Shown: in pieces, positions 1-9,641 of the stretch
Position numbering within the stretch: position 1 is the first letter of the stretch
How the letters are laid out: the number at the start of each line of letters is the position of its first letter
DNA from: Nordella sp. HKS 07
GTDB lineage: Bacteria; Pseudomonadota; Alphaproteobacteria; Rhizobiales; Aestuariivirgaceae
DNA length: 64,000 nt
Reading direction: 5' to 3'
Assembly (NCBI RefSeq): GCF_011046735.1
Contig: NZ_CP049258.1
Coordinates: 4,296,001-4,360,000, forward strand
Notes under the pieces: generated by a model
Told to the model about the DNA's origin: nothing
What the model saw: only the letters and a program-made list of their open reading frames with translations
Database searches by the model: none
Position numbers and translations under genes: made by a program

Positions 1-611
1 ACGGCCGCATTCAGGCGTTTGTCCCGCGCGTGCTGAAGGGAGTTCCGAGCGGCTGGGCCTGGCCCTGTGTTCCCTATGGCGGACCGACATCGGGTTTCTT
101 CTCGGTGCCGCCGCCGGGCGCCGGCGTGTGGATCGAATTCGAGGATGGCGACACGTCGCAGCCGATCTGGACCGGATGCTACTGGGGCAGGGGCGAACTG
201 CCCAAGAAGCCGCCGGGCGAGACGAGCCTGCCGACAACCCGGATCTGGCGCACCGAAACCGGCCTTACCGTCGTTATGGACGATAAGGCCCAGACGCTCA
301 CCTTGACGGATGGCGCGGCGCTCAACTCGGTCGAGGTGAATGTCGCAAACGGCACGGTGACGGTGAAGGGAGCTATGGAAATTGTCTCGAGTGCGCCGCT
401 CGTCAGGCATGGCAGCGACAGCGCCGAGGAATCGGCCGTGCTCGGTGATCGACTCTTCAAATATCTGACGGACCTCGTGGGCGCGTTCAACGCGCATGTT
501 CATCCGGGCCAGCTGGCACTCGGCATCCTGCCGGTGGTGCCGGCGCCGCCGGTAAAGCCGATGGCGCCGCCCACGCGCGCTCTTCTGTCAAACAAGGTGG
601 TGCTGGAGTGA
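1..611 (+). CDS. Phage baseplate/spike protein gpV-like (5' truncated)
   Basis: The reading frame is open from base 3, so the gene begins left of the window. The visible part starts with an OB-fold of the gp5/VgrG type: a GRIQAFVP strand, then PCVPYGG and PPPGAGVWIEFEDGD, followed by PIWTGCYW. This is the signature of baseplate assembly protein V, the central spike hub of contractile tails. The later part (about residues 95-130) is compatible with the beta-repeat of the spike, and the C-terminus is proline-rich. It is followed after 10 bases by a small gene and then gp25 and two J-like baseplate genes, so it belongs to a tail-like injection system rather than to an isolated vgrG. The upstream domain (gpD-like) cannot be seen. 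Confidence 0.85.
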   Translation, partial: GRIQAFVPRVLKGVPSGWAWPCVPYGGPTSGFFSVPPPGAGVWIEFEDGDTSQPIWTGCYWGRGELPKKPPGETSLPTTRIWRTETGLTVVMDDKAQTLTLTDGAALNSVEVNVANGTVTVKGAMEIVSSAPLVRHGSDSAEESAVLGDRLFKYLTDLVGAFNAHVHPGQLALGILPVVPAPPVKPMAPPTRALLSNKVVLE

Positions 612-621
612 GATCAGTCAA

Positions 622-897
622 ATGGCCGTAGAACTCAAGCCTGGATCGCTCGCCAATTTCGCCAATTCGATGGCGGCCGAGATCGAAAGCGAGCTCGATG
701 CGATGATGACCGCCGACGGACTTCCGCCGATGAGCATGGACGATTCAGAGCAGAGCGTGCGCGACCGCCGACGCTTCTTCATCGCCATCGCGCGTGGTGT
801 CGTCCGCCATATCGAACAGCGCAAGGCCGCGATCAAGGTCTTCTGCGAGCATAACCAAACCAAGCCTGTGACCGTCGTCGATGTGGATTTCTCCTGA
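622..897 (+). CDS. Small conserved-context protein in the tail cluster, function unknown
   Basis: This 91-residue, acidic, probably helical protein lies between the spike gene and the gp25 gene. Its stop codon overlaps the next start (TGATG arrangement, shared A at 897), which indicates translational coupling. I recognise no domain. There is no signal peptide or membrane segment. The position suggests a structural or assembly component of the baseplate, but that is inference from context only. Confidence 0.75.
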   Translation: MAVELKPGSLANFANSMAAEIESELDAMMTADGLPPMSMDDSEQSVRDRRRFFIAIARGVVRHIEQRKAAIKVFCEHNQTKPVTVVDVDFS

Positions 898-1274
898 TGG
901 ACACGCTCCGGTCATATCTCGATTTCCCGTTCACGCTGGACGAACAGGGCCGCAGCGCCGCCACCGGCAGCGACGATCATATCCGCGACATGATCGCGCT
1001 CGTCCTGTTTACGTCGCCGGGCGAGCGCGCCAATCGGCCGGAATTCGGCTGCGGCGTGAAGCAGCTCGTCTTTGCCCCGCTCTCCGACGCGCTGGCGGCG
1101 GCGACCGAGCAACTCATCCATGGCGCCCTCATCCGCTGGCTCGACCCGGTGATCTCGCTCGAAAAGGTCGAGACGACGGCGGACGATGCGACGCTCGAGA
1201 TCAGGATTTCCTATGTGCGCCGGGAGACGGGCGAGCAACGCGTCGAGGTTTTCCGGCATCCGGTTCCGGTGTGA
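897..1274 (+). CDS. GPW/gp25-family baseplate wedge protein
   Basis: This 125-residue protein shows the gp25-like fold signature: the stretch TSPGERANRPEFG (residues 39-51) followed by a conserved KQLVFAPL segment, as in T4 gp25, P2 gpW and eCIS wedge subunits. gp25 proteins form part of the baseplate wedge that nucleates sheath contraction. The length matches the family. The start overlaps the preceding stop by one base, and the next baseplate gene begins 9 bases after its stop, so it is inside one operon. Confidence 0.92.
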   Translation: MDTLRSYLDFPFTLDEQGRSAATGSDDHIRDMIALVLFTSPGERANRPEFGCGVKQLVFAPLSDALAAATEQLIHGALIRWLDPVISLEKVETTADDATLEIRISYVRRETGEQRVEVFRHPVPV

Positions 1275-1283
1275 GGTCGATCC

Positions 1284-3764
1284 ATGACGATCCTGTCGGC
1301 TGACGGCACATTGCAATGCGGGGATGAACGGCGCTCCGGGATCCTGCTTGATCCGGCGCATCCGCTGAACGGCATCGATTTCGTCGAGTTCCGGCGCGAG
1401 CCGGCGACCCGTTTCATCCTCGATGTCACCTTCCTGAAGGCGCCGCCGGTCCTGGGCGTCGAGAATTTCGCGGTGACCGGCGGTATCCGCATCGTCGATA
1501 TCGTCGTGACCGCGGTCGAGACCGTGACAGGCGAGCCTCTGAAATTGCGCGTGCTCGTTGATCGCGAAGGGGATTTCTCGCCCTATGTCCTGAGCGTCGA
1601 TCATCCGGCCATGGATCTCGAGCGCAACCAGGCTGTTTTCAGCTTCAAGGCGGCGTGCCCAAGCGAATTCGACTGCCGGACGACGTCCGATTGCGGACTT
1701 CCTCCCCGCGTCGAGCCCGCGCTCGATTATCTGGCGAAGGATTATCAGAGCTTCCGCCGACTGATGGTCGACCTGATTGCCGAGCGCAACCCATCCTGGC
1801 AGGAACGCCTGCCGGCCGATCTCGGCATGACGCTGGTCGAGCTTTTGGCCTATGGCGCCGACTATCTGAGCTACTATCAGGATGCGGGGCCCGGCACCGA
1901 GAGCTATCTCGACACCTGCCGCCACCGCGTCTCGGCCGCCCGCCACGCGCGCCTCATCGATTACGCGATGGGGCAGGGGCAGGCCGCCCGGTCCTTCGTG
2001 CATTTCGAAGGTGGTTCCGGCGCTAACGGTGTCATCCCGGCTGGCGTCAAGGTGACGAGCCTCGTCTCGACACCGCTCGTGGGAGCACCCGCACCGCCCG
2101 GCACGATCATTCCCGCCGCCGCTGATTTCGATGGCGACCCGGCGCTGACCGAGACTCTCGTCTTCGAGACAAAGGCCGAAACGCGGGTAATCGAGGCGCA
2201 TAACGAGCTGCGCATCCATACCTGGGGCGACAGCCTGTGCTGCCTGGCAAAAGATGCACGCGACATCTACCTCTATCGCGATAATGCCGGCACGGTGGAG
2301 CGCCCCGATCTCAAAGCCGGCGAATATGTGCTGATCGAGGAAGTGCTGAGCGCCGTGACCGGATTGCCGGCCGATGCCGATCCCGCCCGGCGGCAGGTTC
2401 TGCTCATCGACAAGGTCGAGGCGACCGAGGATGCGGCCTTCACGGCCACCTTGACAGCCGGCCTGCTGACGCCGCGCACCAATCCCGCCGATCCGGCCTT
2501 GCCGCTGCAACGCATCTCGCTCACCCGCGACGAAGCGCTCAGCTTCGCGCCGCGCATCTCGGCCGAGACCGTCGACCATCTGGAGATCGAGCCCATCACC
2601 GTCGCGCGCGGCAACATTGCCGCTGTCGATCATGGTCGCAGCATCGTGAAAGACAGCCTGCAAGGGAAGATCGGGCTTCCCGACATGGGTGCCGGCCGCT
2701 GGCCCATTCCGGATCTCCGGATTCCGGATGCGCCGCTCACCCATCTGCCCGAACCCGCCATCGCGCTCGACATCAGCTTTCCCGGCGAGACCGTTGCCGA
2801 AAGATGGACGCCGGTGCCGAACCTGCTCGATAGCCAGGCTTTCGACCAGCATTTCACTGTCGAGACCGACAATCAGGGCGCCACGTCGCTTCGTTTCGGC
2901 GATGATCAGTATGGCAGGCGGCCCTATGACGCGGAACGCGTCGTCGCGCGTTACAGGATTGGCAATGGGCGCGCGGGAAATGCCGGCTGGGGCACGCTCG
3001 TGCATCTGGTCGATCCCGGAACCGTCGCCATTCCGCCGCTATCCCGCATCTGGCAGCCGCTGCCGGCGTCGGGCGGTGAGACGCCCGAAACGATCGAGCA
3101 GGTCCGCCAGATTGCGCCGGAGGCCTTCCGCGCCATCCAGTTCCGCGCGGTGACCGAGCGCGACTGGGAGGAAATGGCGTTGCGCCATCCCGATGTCGCG
3201 GCGGCGAAAGCGAGCTTCCGCTGGACCGGCTCCTGGCACACTGTCTTCATAGCGATTCATCCAGAGGATCCCGCCAACCTGAAACGCCTGCCGGGTGGAG
3301 GTGTCGAACTGCAGCCTCTCTTTGCCCAGAACATCAAGGCGCATCTCACCCGCTTCAAGCTTGCCGGCTATGACCTCGATATCCGTGCCGCCATCTACGT
3401 CCCGCTCGAGATCGATATCCGCCTGTGCGTGGGTGACGGTCATTTCCGTGGCGACGTTCTGGCCGAGGTCACGCGCGTTCTGTCCAACCGCGCCTATGGC
3501 GACGGCACGGTCGGCTTCTTCTTCCCCTTGCGCTTCGGCTTCGGCACGGCGGTCTATCTCTCGCAGCTCTACGCCGTGGTGATCGCGGTCGAGGGCGTCA
3601 ATTCGGCTGAGGTGACGACCTTCAAACGCTATTGGGATCCGCCGCGCGGCGAGATCGACAAAGGCGCCATCGCCATGACGCCCTTCGAGATCCCGCGCCT
3701 CGACAATGACCGCAATCTTGCCGAGAACGGCGTGCTGCGCCTCACCGCCGTGGGAGGGTTGTAG
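1284..3764 (+). CDS. Putative baseplate assembly protein, J-like (first copy)
   Basis: This 826-residue protein is of the 'putative baseplate assembly protein' family seen in eCIS and tailocin-like clusters. About residues 185-230 read GADYLSYYQDAGPGTESYLDT and on into RHARLIDY, the typical J-type core; around residue 620 the segment VTERDWEEMALRHPDVAAAK is another J-protein hallmark. Such proteins form the wedge scaffold that ties the hub to the sheath. A second family member starts 2 bases after its stop. No toxin-like domain is seen. Confidence 0.88.
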   Translation: MTILSADGTLQCGDERRSGILLDPAHPLNGIDFVEFRREPATRFILDVTFLKAPPVLGVENFAVTGGIRIVDIVVTAVETVTGEPLKLRVLVDREGDFSPYVLSVDHPAMDLERNQAVFSFKAACPSEFDCRTTSDCGLPPRVEPALDYLAKDYQSFRRLMVDLIAERNPSWQERLPADLGMTLVELLAYGADYLSYYQDAGPGTESYLDTCRHRVSAARHARLIDYAMGQGQAARSFVHFEGGSGANGVIPAGVKVTSLVSTPLVGAPAPPGTIIPAAADFDGDPALTETLVFETKAETRVIEAHNELRIHTWGDSLCCLAKDARDIYLYRDNAGTVERPDLKAGEYVLIEEVLSAVTGLPADADPARRQVLLIDKVEATEDAAFTATLTAGLLTPRTNPADPALPLQRISLTRDEALSFAPRISAETVDHLEIEPITVARGNIAAVDHGRSIVKDSLQGKIGLPDMGAGRWPIPDLRIPDAPLTHLPEPAIALDISFPGETVAERWTPVPNLLDSQAFDQHFTVETDNQGATSLRFGDDQYGRRPYDAERVVARYRIGNGRAGNAGWGTLVHLVDPGTVAIPPLSRIWQPLPASGGETPETIEQVRQIAPEAFRAIQFRAVTERDWEEMALRHPDVAAAKASFRWTGSWHTVFIAIHPEDPANLKRLPGGGVELQPLFAQNIKAHLTRFKLAGYDLDIRAAIYVPLEIDIRLCVGDGHFRGDVLAEVTRVLSNRAYGDGTVGFFFPLRFGFGTAVYLSQLYAVVIAVEGVNSAEVTTFKRYWDPPRGEIDKGAIAMTPFEIPRLDNDRNLAENGVLRLTAVGGL

Positions 3765-3766
3765 TC

Positions 3767-6700
3767 ATGACCCAGGACGCCTTCTGCGGTTGCTCGGACA
3801 CTGCGCGCCCGCTCGTCATCTACAATCGGCCCGGCCTTTCTGAGATCGCCTATCGCGTTGGCACCTTTGCCAGCTTCCGCGAGGCGATGCTGCTCTCGAT
3901 CTCGCAGGAAGCGGCGTTGGCGCATCTCACCTCGCGTGAAAGCGATGACTACGCCATCACCATCCTCGAGCTTTTCGCCGCCCTCGCCGATGTGCTGAGC
4001 TTCTATAATGAGCGGATCGCCAATGAGCTATACCTTCGTACGGCACGCGAGCGTGATTCGCTTCTGCGCCTGACGGGGCTGCTTGGCTATCGCCTGCGCC
4101 CGGGCCTCGCGGCCGAGACATTGCTGAGCTTCGCGCTCGACGCGGGGGCCGAGACCCGCATCCGCAAAGGCTTCAAGGTAATGAGCGTCCCGGGGCAGGA
4201 CGAGAAGGCGCAGATCTTCGAGACCATCGAAGCGCTTGCGGCGCATGGCGATCTCAACGAGGCGGCCGCCTTTGCGCCGCCCGTTCCTTTCAACGGCTTC
4301 GCGCTCGGCTCGACTGGCGGCCCGATCGTGGCACGGCCGGAAAAGCTGGCGCCGGGGGCGAAGCTCATCTTCTTCGGCCTTGGCGGCATAGAGGAGAAGT
4401 TGGTCACGGCGCTGACGAGCCGGGCAGACGGCGAGTTGATCGCTTTCGAGCCGGCGGTCGCTGAGTCCGGTTGGGTCGGCGATGTCGCGCGTATCGCAAG
4501 GCTCGATGGACGATTGCGCTTCTTCGGGAGTGCCGCGCCCGAAAACGTGAATGTCTATGTGCCGGCTCCCACACCGACGACATGGCCCAAATGGGAGACG
4601 CAGACCGTCGATGCCTCGCTGGGCGCGGATACCGTGCTCTATCCGCTCGACGCGCGCCTCGCCGACATCGCCACCGGGGCGCAACTGCTCGTCGATGCCG
4701 GGCCTGACGCCGTACCACGCTTGCGGACCGCGACGATTGTCGGGACGGAAGACCGGCCAGCCCGATTGGGGACGATTGACCAACTGACCGAGACGGTGAC
4801 GCATCTGGAGTTGCGCCAGACCTTGCGCGGGCGCCCCGGTCTGGCTCCAAGCCCCGCGGGGCTTCATGCCGCCTATGCGCGCTCGGGTAGTGGCAGCGTC
4901 ATGGCGCTCGATCCGCCCGCCGCCCTTCGGCGCTGGAATTATCTCGGCCTCCCGGACGCTTCATCCGATGTTCACGCCGTCACGGTCGCACTCACGCGGC
5001 AGGACATCTTTGTCCGTGACAGCGCCCTGCGCATGCGCCAGCGCCTGCTTCTGGCGGATGCCTGGGGGGCCTGGGTGGATCATGGCGGCATTCTCACGAC
5101 GGAGCCGCGGCCGGTGGTGCGGCAGGGTGGCGGGGTCTTCGTCTTCGTGCGGGGAACCGATCTCGGCCTGTGGGCCATCGATGTGACTTCGGGCGCGCCG
5201 GGGAGCTGGATCGGCCTTGGCGGCGTTCTCACATCGCCGCCGGCCCCGGTATCCCATAAGCCTGGAAGTCTTGCCGTCTTCGTGCGCGGCACCGACCGAG
5301 CACTATGGTACCGTCTGTGGGATGGTGCTGTCTGGACGGAATGGGAGTCGCTGAAAGGTCTCCTGGCAAGCGGACCGGATGCCGCCTCGACCGGGGGTGG
5401 GCGGATCGACGTCGCCGCCCTCGACGATGCAGGCGGTGTCATCCATCGCAAATGGGACGGCACCGCCTGGAGCGAATGGCGCACGCTCGGCGGCACTTTC
5501 ACGGGCGATGTCACCCTCGTGGCCGGATCTCCCGACCGCATTGATGTCTTTGTCCGCGACAAGGACGGGGTGCTGTGGACGAATGCGCGCAATGGCGAGA
5601 CTTGGGGCGAATGGCACTCGCTCGGTGGTCGCCTCACCTCTTCCCCGGCCGCCGTGCGCGACGTGCTTGGCCTGCATGTTTATGCGCGGGGCGGCGACGG
5701 CAGCATCGCCTCGCGCTCTTTCATCGGGGGCAGTTGGACCGCTTGGGCAAGCCACGGCAATGGCATCGGCGCCATTCCCGACCGGCGCAAGACGGCGATC
5801 TACCGGCTTGGCGCCGAGGACATCATCTTCCGCAACTATGACTATCCGGCCAGGATCAGGCAGGGACGCCTTGCGTTGCGGATGCGGCCGGGCGCCCGGA
5901 CGGTGGGAAATATCACCAAGGGAAGACACGTCCTGCTGCGCTCGTCTTCAGGGCTCTATCCGGTGAGCGTGATCGCGGCCACGCCCTTTGCCGCGGTCGC
6001 AGGTGAACTCGACGACCATCTCTTTGTTGATTTTACGCCCGGCCCCGAGACGCAGCTGAACGATGTAACGCTCCTCGGCAATGTCGCGGCGGCCAGCCAT
6101 GGCGAAACCCAGCCGATCGAGGCACTGGGGCATGGCGAGGGCGCCAAGGGCTTCCAGGCCTTCAAGCTCTCGCGGCCCAACCTGACCTATCTGCAATCGG
6201 CGACGGCGCTCGAGGGCAGCGCCGCGCTCGAAATTCGCGTCAACGGCGAACAATGGCAGGAAACGTCGAGCTTCTTCGGCCGCAAGTCCACCGAGCGCGT
6301 CTATACCGCGCGGCAGAACGATGGCGGCGAGACGCGGATCATGTTCGGCGACGGCGCCACGGGGGCCAGATTGCCGTCGGGCGCCATGAACATTTCCGCG
6401 GTCTACCGCACCGGTTTGGGGCTTTCGGGGCGGATGAAGGCTGATCAGCTGTCGATACCGCTCGAGCGGCCGGTCGGCTTCCGAGAAGTCACCAATCCGC
6501 TGCCGGCCGACGGCGCTGCCGATCCCGAAACGCTCGATGAAGCGCGCAGCGGTGCGCCCCGATCGGTCCGCACCTTCGGCCGGGCCGTGTCGCTTGCTGA
6601 TTTCGAGGCGATCGCCACGGCATCCGGCCTCGCGGCGCGTGCATCGGTCACCTGGACCTGGAGCGAGACCGAGCGCGCCGTGCATGTGACAGTCGCGGGA

Positions 6701-7243
6701 CCGCAGGGCGTCGCTCTGTCGGCGGCCTCATTGGCGCGGTTGCGCGGCGCGCTGGATTCGGTGCGCGATCCGAACCGGCCGCTGTTTCTCGCCAATTTCG
6801 TGCGCGTTCCGATCGTGGTGACCGCCAGGCTGCTGCGCAACCCTGCCTACGAGGCCGATGCGATGCTGGAAGATGCGCGCGCCCGGCTACTGGCGTTTTT
6901 CGCCTTCGATGCGATGCCGCTCGGCGAAGCCGTCTTTGCCAGCCAGATTTATGCCGAGCTGCAATCGGCCAAAGGTGTCGTGGCTGCCGACGTGGATGTA
7001 TTCCAGCTCAAGCATTACGACGAGCTGACACTTATCGAGCAGGCTGCCCGTGCGGTTGACCTTGCGCCGCGCCAGCCGCATATCCGCATCTTCCCGGCGC
7101 GGCCGGCGCCGCCATTGGCGCTCATCGACCGCTTCGCCCGGGCGGGGTTCACCGGCGCGCCGCCGCCGGTGCTGGCCGCCGAGCAGGCCTTCATCGCGGA
7201 TCCTGCCACCGATCTCATCCTGACAGCCGTGGAGGCGCTCTGA
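3767..7243 (+). CDS. Baseplate J-like protein with inserted lectin-type beta-propeller
   Basis: This is a 1158-residue second J-like baseplate protein. The N-terminal core (about residues 65-125, with ADVLSFYNERIANE and LLGYRLRPG) and the C-terminal half (about 820-1110, including SVRTFGRAVSLADFEAIA) are family-typical. Between them, about residues 430-670, lies a tandem repeat of roughly 45 residues: Trp codons at about 436, 481, 525, 570, 615 and 658, each followed by a (L/H)GG..T.. pattern and FVRG/FVRD strands. This resembles the PLL-like/DUF346 beta-propeller of Photorhabdus lectins (family knowledge). It would suit glycan or receptor binding by the particle (inference). The tail protein I start overlaps its stop by one base. 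Confidence 0.85.
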   Translation: MTQDAFCGCSDTARPLVIYNRPGLSEIAYRVGTFASFREAMLLSISQEAALAHLTSRESDDYAITILELFAALADVLSFYNERIANELYLRTARERDSLLRLTGLLGYRLRPGLAAETLLSFALDAGAETRIRKGFKVMSVPGQDEKAQIFETIEALAAHGDLNEAAAFAPPVPFNGFALGSTGGPIVARPEKLAPGAKLIFFGLGGIEEKLVTALTSRADGELIAFEPAVAESGWVGDVARIARLDGRLRFFGSAAPENVNVYVPAPTPTTWPKWETQTVDASLGADTVLYPLDARLADIATGAQLLVDAGPDAVPRLRTATIVGTEDRPARLGTIDQLTETVTHLELRQTLRGRPGLAPSPAGLHAAYARSGSGSVMALDPPAALRRWNYLGLPDASSDVHAVTVALTRQDIFVRDSALRMRQRLLLADAWGAWVDHGGILTTEPRPVVRQGGGVFVFVRGTDLGLWAIDVTSGAPGSWIGLGGVLTSPPAPVSHKPGSLAVFVRGTDRALWYRLWDGAVWTEWESLKGLLASGPDAASTGGGRIDVAALDDAGGVIHRKWDGTAWSEWRTLGGTFTGDVTLVAGSPDRIDVFVRDKDGVLWTNARNGETWGEWHSLGGRLTSSPAAVRDVLGLHVYARGGDGSIASRSFIGGSWTAWASHGNGIGAIPDRRKTAIYRLGAEDIIFRNYDYPARIRQGRLALRMRPGARTVGNITKGRHVLLRSSSGLYPVSVIAATPFAAVAGELDDHLFVDFTPGPETQLNDVTLLGNVAAASHGETQPIEALGHGEGAKGFQAFKLSRPNLTYLQSATALEGSAALEIRVNGEQWQETSSFFGRKSTERVYTARQNDGGETRIMFGDGATGARLPSGAMNISAVYRTGLGLSGRMKADQLSIPLERPVGFREVTNPLPADGAADPETLDEARSGAPRSVRTFGRAVSLADFEAIATASGLAARASVTWTWSETERAVHVTVAGPQGVALSAASLARLRGALDSVRDPNRPLFLANFVRVPIVVTARLLRNPAYEADAMLEDARARLLAFFAFDAMPLGEAVFASQIYAELQSAKGVVAADVDVFQLKHYDELTLIEQAARAVDLAPRQPHIRIFPARPAPPLALIDRFARAGFTGAPPPVLAAEQAFIADPATDLILTAVEAL

Positions 7244-9498
7244 TGGCCTTCTCCAACGCCGAGCGCGATCGTCTCTATGATCTTCTTCCCGCGTTCGTCC
7301 GCTCGCGCGATCAGGAAAGCGGCGAAGCGCTGCGGGCTCTTCTCGATATCATCGACAGCCAGGCGGACCTCATCGAGGAGGATATCGGCCAGCTCCAGGA
7401 AAACGCCTTCATCGAGACCTGCGAGCCCTGGGCCGTCGCCTATATCGGCGACCTGGTCGGCACCTCGCCGCTCTTCGACGAGAGCCGCATCAAGGACGGC
7501 GACACCGCGGTCGAACTGTTCCGCGATCTTGAAGGCGCCGAAGATCGTCGCATCAAGGCGCTGCATGGCCGCGCCGAGCGCAGCCTGCCGGGCAGGGGGC
7601 TCAGGCCCCTGGTCGCCTTGCGCTCACGCGCCGACGTCGCGAAGACGATCTATTACCGACGCCGCAAAGGCACTCTGCCGATGCTCGAGGAGCTGGCGCG
7701 CGACGTCACCGGCTGGCCCGCCCATGCGGTCGAGTATTTCGAGCTGCTCGGCTGGACGCAGTATCTGCGCAATCATCTGCGCCCGCATGCGTTGCGCACC
7801 CCGGACATACGCTCGATCGAACGCATGGACCGCCTGGGCGGCGCCTTTGATGAGATCCAGCATAGCGTGGATGTGCGTCCCCTGACACAGGATGAGGGCT
7901 GGTACAATATCCGCAATATCGGCTTTCATCTCTGGCGGCTTGCGGCCTATGCGCTGGAGCGAACGACAGCGCGCAGCGTCGGTGGAGCGGGTGATTTCCG
8001 TTACTTCTTCAGTCCACTCGGCCAATCGGCGCCGCTGTTCAGCCGCGTTCGACGAGAAGGCGACGAGTCCGGCCTTGCGACCGAGTTGCATGTGCCGCAG
8101 CCCATCCGCCCCGCCCGCTTCTACGCCGGTATCGGGGATTTCTACGGCGCGCTGGCCGATTCCCCGAGCCTGACGGTCCATGTGGATGGAACCGAAATAC
8201 CTGTCTCGCAGGTCATATGCCGCAATCTTTCCTCCTGGTCGCAGCCGGCCGGCGATCGCATCGCCATCGACGTTGTTAGCGGCCGTATGTCTCTTGGACC
8301 GGCGCTCGTCCCGGCCGACAAAGTCGAAGTCTCGTACCACTATGGCTTCCCGGCCGATCTTGGCGGTGGACCATATCGCCGCCGGTCCTGGCTCATCCGG
8401 CGCAATTTCGCCCCCGACGTGCAGGTGATCGTAGTCGGCGGCGCGACCGGCCATCCGTCCGTCGCCGCCGCATTGACCGATTGGGTGAACAACGGACAGC
8501 ACAATGCGGTCATCAGCATTCAGGACAGTCGCACCTATGACGAGACGATCGTCCTCGATGTGACCAGCGCGAGCGGGAATACGTTTGCCCTTGAGGCCGC
8601 CGATGGGTTCCGGCCGCATCTGCGCCTGGCCGCGCCCTTGCGGATCGCGGGTGATCGTCCCGATTTCGCGGTGACGCTGAGTGGCCTCCTGATCGAGGGG
8701 CGGGTCGTCATCGAAGGCTCGCTGCATCGTTTGCGCCTTCTTCATTCAACCTTGGTGCCGGCAGGCTCGATCGCCGAGACGGAACCACCGCCGCCGCCCC
8801 AGACGGAGCCCAGCCTTGCCGCCGTTGCCAGTCTGGCGAGCGGAGGCCCGGCCAATCAGGAGCTCGCCGTCGAGATCGCTTTCTCCATCCTGGGCGCGAT
8901 CCGGCTGCCGGTGCATGCCGAGGGGTTGACCCTCCTCGACAGCATCGTCGATGGAACAGGGCAGGACGCGATTGCCGGCATCGAGGCGGCGAACCAGCCG
9001 GGGCCGGCTTTGCGCAGCGAGCGCGTTACGATCCGCGGCCGCACCCTTGTGCGTGAGATCGATCTCGCCACCGAGACAATCTTCGACGGCCATGTCGAGG
9101 CGGCGCGCGTGCAGAAGGGATGCGTGCGCTTTTCCTATGCACCGGCGACGTCGCGCACGCCGCGACGCTATCGCTGTCAGCCCGATCTCACCACCCGTAA
9201 GGCGATCGAGGAGGCGGAAGCGCAACAAGGGCCGCTCACGCCTGCCGAAAAGCAGGCGATGCGCAATCGCGTGTGGCTGCGCGTCAAGCCCGAATATACG
9301 TCCGAGGCCTATGGCCAGCCGGCCTATCTGCAATTGTCGCTGAAGGCGCCGGAGGAGATCGCCAAGGGCGCGGCCGACGGGTCGGAAATGGGCACCTATT
9401 GTCATCTCAAACAGCCGCAGCGTGAGGCGAACCTGCATGTCCGCCTCAAGGAGTATCTGCCTTTCGGCCTCGATTATGGCCTGGTCTATGTGACCTAG
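7243..9498 (+). CDS. Phage tail protein I-like component
   Basis: This 751-residue protein opens with LYDLLPAFVRSRDQESGEALRALLDIID and continues into LIEEDIGQLQENAFIETCEPW and YIGDLVG, which is the tail protein I (P2 gpI-like) region found in eCIS clusters. Its C-terminus (PEEIAKGAADGSEMGTY, then KQPQREANLHVRLKEYLPFG) is a recurrent ending in this family. The middle (about residues 270-620) is beta-rich and not assigned. The stop codon TAG is itself the first three bases of a 125-bp palindromic repeat. Confidence 0.82.
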   Translation: MAFSNAERDRLYDLLPAFVRSRDQESGEALRALLDIIDSQADLIEEDIGQLQENAFIETCEPWAVAYIGDLVGTSPLFDESRIKDGDTAVELFRDLEGAEDRRIKALHGRAERSLPGRGLRPLVALRSRADVAKTIYYRRRKGTLPMLEELARDVTGWPAHAVEYFELLGWTQYLRNHLRPHALRTPDIRSIERMDRLGGAFDEIQHSVDVRPLTQDEGWYNIRNIGFHLWRLAAYALERTTARSVGGAGDFRYFFSPLGQSAPLFSRVRREGDESGLATELHVPQPIRPARFYAGIGDFYGALADSPSLTVHVDGTEIPVSQVICRNLSSWSQPAGDRIAIDVVSGRMSLGPALVPADKVEVSYHYGFPADLGGGPYRRRSWLIRRNFAPDVQVIVVGGATGHPSVAAALTDWVNNGQHNAVISIQDSRTYDETIVLDVTSASGNTFALEAADGFRPHLRLAAPLRIAGDRPDFAVTLSGLLIEGRVVIEGSLHRLRLLHSTLVPAGSIAETEPPPPPQTEPSLAAVASLASGGPANQELAVEIAFSILGAIRLPVHAEGLTLLDSIVDGTGQDAIAGIEAANQPGPALRSERVTIRGRTLVREIDLATETIFDGHVEAARVQKGCVRFSYAPATSRTPRRYRCQPDLTTRKAIEEAEAQQGPLTPAEKQAMRNRVWLRVKPEYTSEAYGQPAYLQLSLKAPEEIAKGAADGSEMGTYCHLKQPQREANLHVRLKEYLPFGLDYGLVYVT

Positions 9499-9620
9499 AG
9501 CGCTTCCCGCGAAAGTTGCTCGACTTTCGCGACAAGGAAGCGCTCCAGATGAATGCAATCGAGCCATTTTGTCCCGTTTTGATCGGATCCATTGATTCGA
9601 TCAAAACGGGAAAGGCTCTA
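9496..9620. repeat. RIME-like two-hairpin mosaic repeat, copy 1
   Basis: This 125-bp element is bounded by TAGAGCGC on the left and GGCTCTA on the right. It holds two long palindromes: arms GAGCGCTTCC/GGAAGCGCTC with inner CGCGAAAGT/ACTTTCGCG at 9498-9546, and CCCGTTTTGATCG/GATCAAAACGGG at about 9573-9610. The same 125-bp element occurs inverted at 38970-39094 with only scattered differences. The architecture matches the Rhizobium-specific intergenic mosaic elements (RIME) known from Sinorhizobium. It separates the tail protein I gene from the DUF6519 gene. Confidence 0.9.
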
Positions 9621-9641
9621 AGAGTTCAAAGGAGCGCGACG

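Noticed and set aside
912-3005. Long open frame on the minus strand (about 700 codons)
   Set aside because: It is antisense to the gp25 and J-like baseplate genes, has low-complexity Arg/Gly/Ala-rich sequence and no domain; a GC-rich shadow frame.
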